64,000 nucleotides of DNA, taken from positions 20,602,350 to 20,666,349 of the forward strand of contig CM040452.1 in NCBI GenBank assembly GCA_022749755.1, given 5' to 3'. This document shows, piece after piece, positions 60,794 to 64,000 of the stretch. The notes under the pieces are model-generated. The model worked only from the letters and a program-made list of their open reading frames with translations, did not search any database and was not told the DNA's origin. The stretch comes from Azadirachta indica (Eukaryota > Streptophyta > Magnoliopsida > Sapindales > Meliaceae). How positions within the stretch are numbered: position 1 is the stretch's first letter; every line of letters starts with the position of its first letter. The translations under genes and the position numbers were made by a program.

Positions 60794-63030
60794 ATGATTA
60801 TCAGTATTGCTCCGCAAACCCTTTTGCTTTTAAAGGATGCAGCTGGAATCGCCGGTAAGTTTTTTTCGTTTTTATGTCTAAATTAGTTTAATGTCTAAAC
60901 ACATTTTGAACAGTGGAAATTTAAGAAAATTTGGTCAAAGAGTTGGTCACCGTTGAAATTTTCCCTTGATTCTTTTCTTTCATGCTTTTCTTGCTTTCTA
61001 AACGGATGCCATGTTCCATTTGCTGTGAGAAAGCTTGTTAATTCCGGGAAAATAAGAGAACCCTTTACTTGAATTCTTGTTAGGGAAAAGAATGATTCCA
61101 TTCTTGAAAATAGGGATGCCTATGAATTTGTTTGATGAAGTAACGTGTTTTGGGTTACTGGGTTTGGCTGGAATATGAAAGCAGAGCTTAAGCGTTGTTG
61201 AAAAGTCCTTTATATGGCTCCAAAAGTAAACAACCTATGGTCAGTTCTTCAAAAACGGTTCGTTTGTGCTCTAATATTCGTTTTCCTTAATCACTTTCTG
61301 AATATTTTGATTATATTGCTTCAGCTTGATGCAAACTGCAATTTTAATGCCGATGCCATTTTCTCAATTTACAAAGCTATACCTTTCAATACTAAGGCCT
61401 TGAAATTTTTCCAGGCAAATAGTTAGAATCAAAAGTAATTATCTTTTATCCACTAGAAGTATGCTAGGACTTGGTGAAATGAAGCTGCCCATGATTACCA
61501 TACATAAATTTCTGCTTTACCTTTTGGAAGTATGGTTCTTGCTGTAGAGAGGGAAGGCCTTGCATATGCTTACTAGACTATAGTTACAGAAGGATGATAT
61601 TTCTACTATATGTCCTGTTTATTGTCAGTTAACCTTAGGATTAGTTCACCTTTGGCACAGTCAAGTGGTATGATATGATCACAAATGCAGTTGGATACTC
61701 ATAATCGCAATTCAAAGTTGTTCTGTCAAATTTCAGAAATTGGTAACTAGTGTGGATAACTGGAAATGTTCAATCATGGAGTACTGATTATCTGTGAATG
61801 AGTTGGGGAATGATAAAATCAATTCATGTTAAAGAAAAGGAAACTAGATATGCATTTGTTTCAAGTAATTTGTTGTTATCAATTACCATTTGGAGTTTGT
61901 TCTCAATATTTTGGTGAGTCATTTTCAAGCATTTTGTCATGATCTTTTGTTCTTGCTGATTTGCAGGGAACATCTTTGCTTTCGGGCTATTTGTCTCACC
62001 TATGTATGTTCTAGTCCTTAATGATTCATTCAATATATTAAAATCTAAACATTATGGCAGATATAAAGGGTGTTACATCAATCCTATCAATTGATATTTT
62101 CCTTCATTTTCTAAAATTTCCAGACCCACATTTAGGAGAATAATCAGAAACAATTCGACAGAAGAATTCTCGGGGTTGCCATATGTATATGCACTCTTGA
62201 ACTGTTTGATTACCATGTGGTATGGCACACCCCTCATATCTGTTGATAATATATTGGTTATGACAGTCAATTCAATAGGTGCAGCTTTTCAGTTGGTCTA
62301 TATAATTCTCTTCGTTTTATATGCTGATAAAGAGAAAAAGGTTTGTTATCCCTGTACATCACTTGCACTTTTTTGTAGTGCTTGGATTCTGGATAGTGTT
62401 TTGTTAAACAGTATCATTCAATTTTTTTGTTAATGGTCCTGGCAGGTGCGGATGTTGGGATTGCTACTGGCAGTTTTTGGGGTATTTGCAATTATAGTTG
62501 TTGGGAGCTTGCATATAGTTGATGCTTCTTTGCGGCATATCTTTGTTGGGTTATTGAGTTGTGCTGCTCTTATATCAATGTTTGCTTCTCCATTGTTTAT
62601 AATTGTGAGTTAACCAAAAGCGTTGACCATACTTTTCTCTGTTTATAGATTGTTTCTTCATGAATTCTTAATGACTTTCTATTTCTTGAACTTTTATTTA
62701 CAGAATTTGGTCATTCAAACAAAAAGTGTTGAGTTCATGCCATTCTATCTCTCTCTTTCCACATTCTTGCTGAGCACATCCTTTTTCCTATATGGAATCC
62801 TCAATTGGGACGCCTTCGTTTATGTAAGCGTCCACTTGTGACATTTGAACTGTTATTTGCCCACAGAAAAGATTATTTGCCCACTTGTAATTATTACTTT
62901 TCTGTTCAAATTTCAGGTACCAAATGGGATAGGAACTATTTTGGGAATTATACAGTTGGCGTTGTACTTTTACTATAAAGGGACTTCCAGAGAAGAGTCT
63001 AGAGATCCCTTGATAGTATCATATGCATAA
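60794..63030 (+). CDS. SWEET2: SWEET2, bidirectional sugar transporter
   Basis: A seven-helix sugar uniporter. Arabidopsis SWEET2 sits in the tonoplast and limits glucose loss from roots. Six exons fit: 60794-60854, 61967-62003, 62124-62340, 62446-62604, 62704-62823 and 62917-63030, for 235 aa (Arabidopsis 236). The first MtN3 repeat has GIAGNIFAFGLFVSPIPTFR and STEEFSGLPYVYALLNCLIT. The second has LLSCAALISMFASPLFIINL, VIQTKSVEFMPFYLSLSTFL and VPNGIGTILGIIQLALYFYY. The Pro of each triple-helix bundle is kept. The tail is short (EESRDPLIVSYA). The first ATG of the leader gives MIISIAPQTLLLLKDAAG. The first intron is 1.1 kb. Confidence 0.94.
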
Positions 63031-63750
63031 ATTGGTGAATCCGAGACAAAGGGTAAAGGCCATACTTTGTTGTTATGATTCTTCAGTTCATCCATCTTTT
63101 TGTTCCAAGGTGATTTTTTATCATAGGAAGATTTGGAAGCTTTGATGTTCGGGATATATTAAGATAGGGAACCATGCTGAAATGCTTTGTTGGGTGTTCT
63201 CTTCTGATCTTCAGAAAAATCCATTTCTTCTGTAAATAAATGGGGCACTCTGCACATGTCAAATTCATGTAGGCCAATTCTTTTAAGCGAAGAATTGTTG
63301 AAATTACCCACAGATGCTTAAAAATCATTCTCTCAAGCCATTTTCTTCTGTTTCTTTCTCTCTGTGTGCTAGTTTGTGCACCTGTACTCGCACATTTGCC
63401 GCCTGCATGTTTATTGGATTTTTTATGTCTCATATTTTGTTTTTACATTAGTAGATACCTACTTGCTGTTTTTTGCGTACTCTTTTTGGATTTCCGTATC
63501 ATTCTAAAAGATGTTGTTGTTTTAAGCTGAGTCTCAAACAAATAACCGAGTGTAGATGATTAGCAAGCATTTGTAGATGTCCCTGACAGACATGCATTGA
63601 AACTATACCAGGATCAAAATCACATAGATGTGCGAAAATTTTTACATCAAGATTGTTCTACAAGAAGAAAACTGGATTACATTCCCAACTGAGTTCTTAC
63701 CCTTCTATGGTACAAACTTGTTGGAAAAGAAAAAAATCCATTGAAGGAAA
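63031..63750. other. SWEET2 3' flank
   Basis: Probable 3' UTR of SWEET2 and the 3' flank of the minus-strand gene at the edge. No gene is seen. Confidence 0.5.
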
Positions 63751-63917
63751 TTAGAGCAAGTCCCGAAGTGTTGTTCTCGCAACAGCAGCTGTTTTTTCCT
63801 ACAAAAACAGAAAAAAGAACACAAACCACTGTCAGTTGAAGAAGCATATCAAGAAGACCAAAAATGTTTAGCCCTAACCCTTCTCAGGAATGTGATTTTC
63901 CAGCTTCTGTTCGACCG
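63751..63917 (-). CDS. 3' end of an unidentified gene leaving the right edge
   Basis: Read on the minus strand, an acceptor (TATTTTTCTCAG) opens an exon at 63917 coding VEQKLENHIPEK. A donor follows at 63878 (GTTAGG). An acceptor at 63789 (ACAG) then joins in phase to AAVARTTLRDLL and a stop at 63751. The joined tail (VEQKLENHIPEKAAV, then ARTTLRDLL) looks like a helical protein end. A slightly earlier acceptor at 63799 gives another frame ending in the same EKTAAVARTTLRDLL-type tail. I do not recognise the family, and most of the gene is outside the window. Confidence 0.35.
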
Positions 63918-64000
63918 CTGAGAAAAATATATTTTCCATCCTCTTAAGTTCGACATTAGTTTACAGTAGGAATCTAGAATTAGAGTTAATAACCTGTTGA

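Noticed and set aside
1..64000. CRISPR arrays, operons, phage or integron features
   Set aside because: This is plant nuclear DNA. The repeats seen are tandem duplications, microsatellites and transposon remnants, without regular spacers.
1..64000. tRNA, rRNA and conserved microRNA genes
   Set aside because: No cloverleaf with a GTTCGAATC-type arm and none of the common plant microRNA sequences that I know were found by eye. A covariance-model scan would be decisive.

Overview
This window is nuclear DNA from a flowering plant, almost certainly a eudicot and probably a rosid. The genes have many short exons joined at GT-AG introns, the gaps between them are very AT-rich, and the decayed elements belong to plant families (a MULE and a domesticated hAT transposase). 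Protein similarity recalled from memory suggests a woody rosid such as Citrus, but the sequence alone cannot settle the genus. No bacterial, organellar or viral segment was seen.

Layout from left to right: a decayed MULE transposase pseudogene (234-2241); VTE6, a phytyl-phosphate kinase of vitamin E synthesis (4400-7026, +); an AT-rich block with old dispersed repeats (7.0-10.6 kb); a single-exon WD40 gene of the RID3/IPI3 type (10652-11959, +); an MSL6-like mechanosensitive channel (15618-19244, +); a double B-box factor of the BBX22/LZF1 type (20637-23443, -); an NADK3-type NADH kinase (24223-26183, -); a domesticated hAT transposase gene with a BED finger (28288-30401, +); a 5 kb stretch that has a promoter and 5' leader but no recognisable coding exons (about 35.5-40.4 kb); class I trehalose-6-phosphate synthase TPS1 (44323-52868, + in 17 coding exons); the UDP-rhamnose synthase RHM1 (54129-56226, -); the sugar transporter SWEET2 (60794-63030, +); and the last exons of an unidentified gene leaving the right edge (-).

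Six genes (VTE6, MSL6, BBX22/LZF1, NADK3, TPS1, RHM1) match, in the same order, the Arabidopsis block At1g78620, At1g78610, At1g78600, At1g78590, At1g78580, At1g78570. This is an ancestral collinear block. The RID3-like gene, the hAT-derived gene and the 35.5-40.4 kb unit are extra relative to Arabidopsis. The genes do not form one pathway; they are neighbours by descent.

All spliced gene models were built by hand. Every internal junction used has GT-AG ends and keeps the reading frame. Predicted lengths are VTE6 323 aa, MSL6-like 884, BBX22-like 297, NADK3-like 312, hAT-derived 673, TPS1 934, RHM1 669 and SWEET2 235. No clear undescribed biological system was found. The most unusual features are a triplicated splice-acceptor plus start-codon module in front of the hAT-derived gene, the apparently non-coding transcription unit at 35.5 kb, and an NADK3 without the usual peroxisomal C-terminus.
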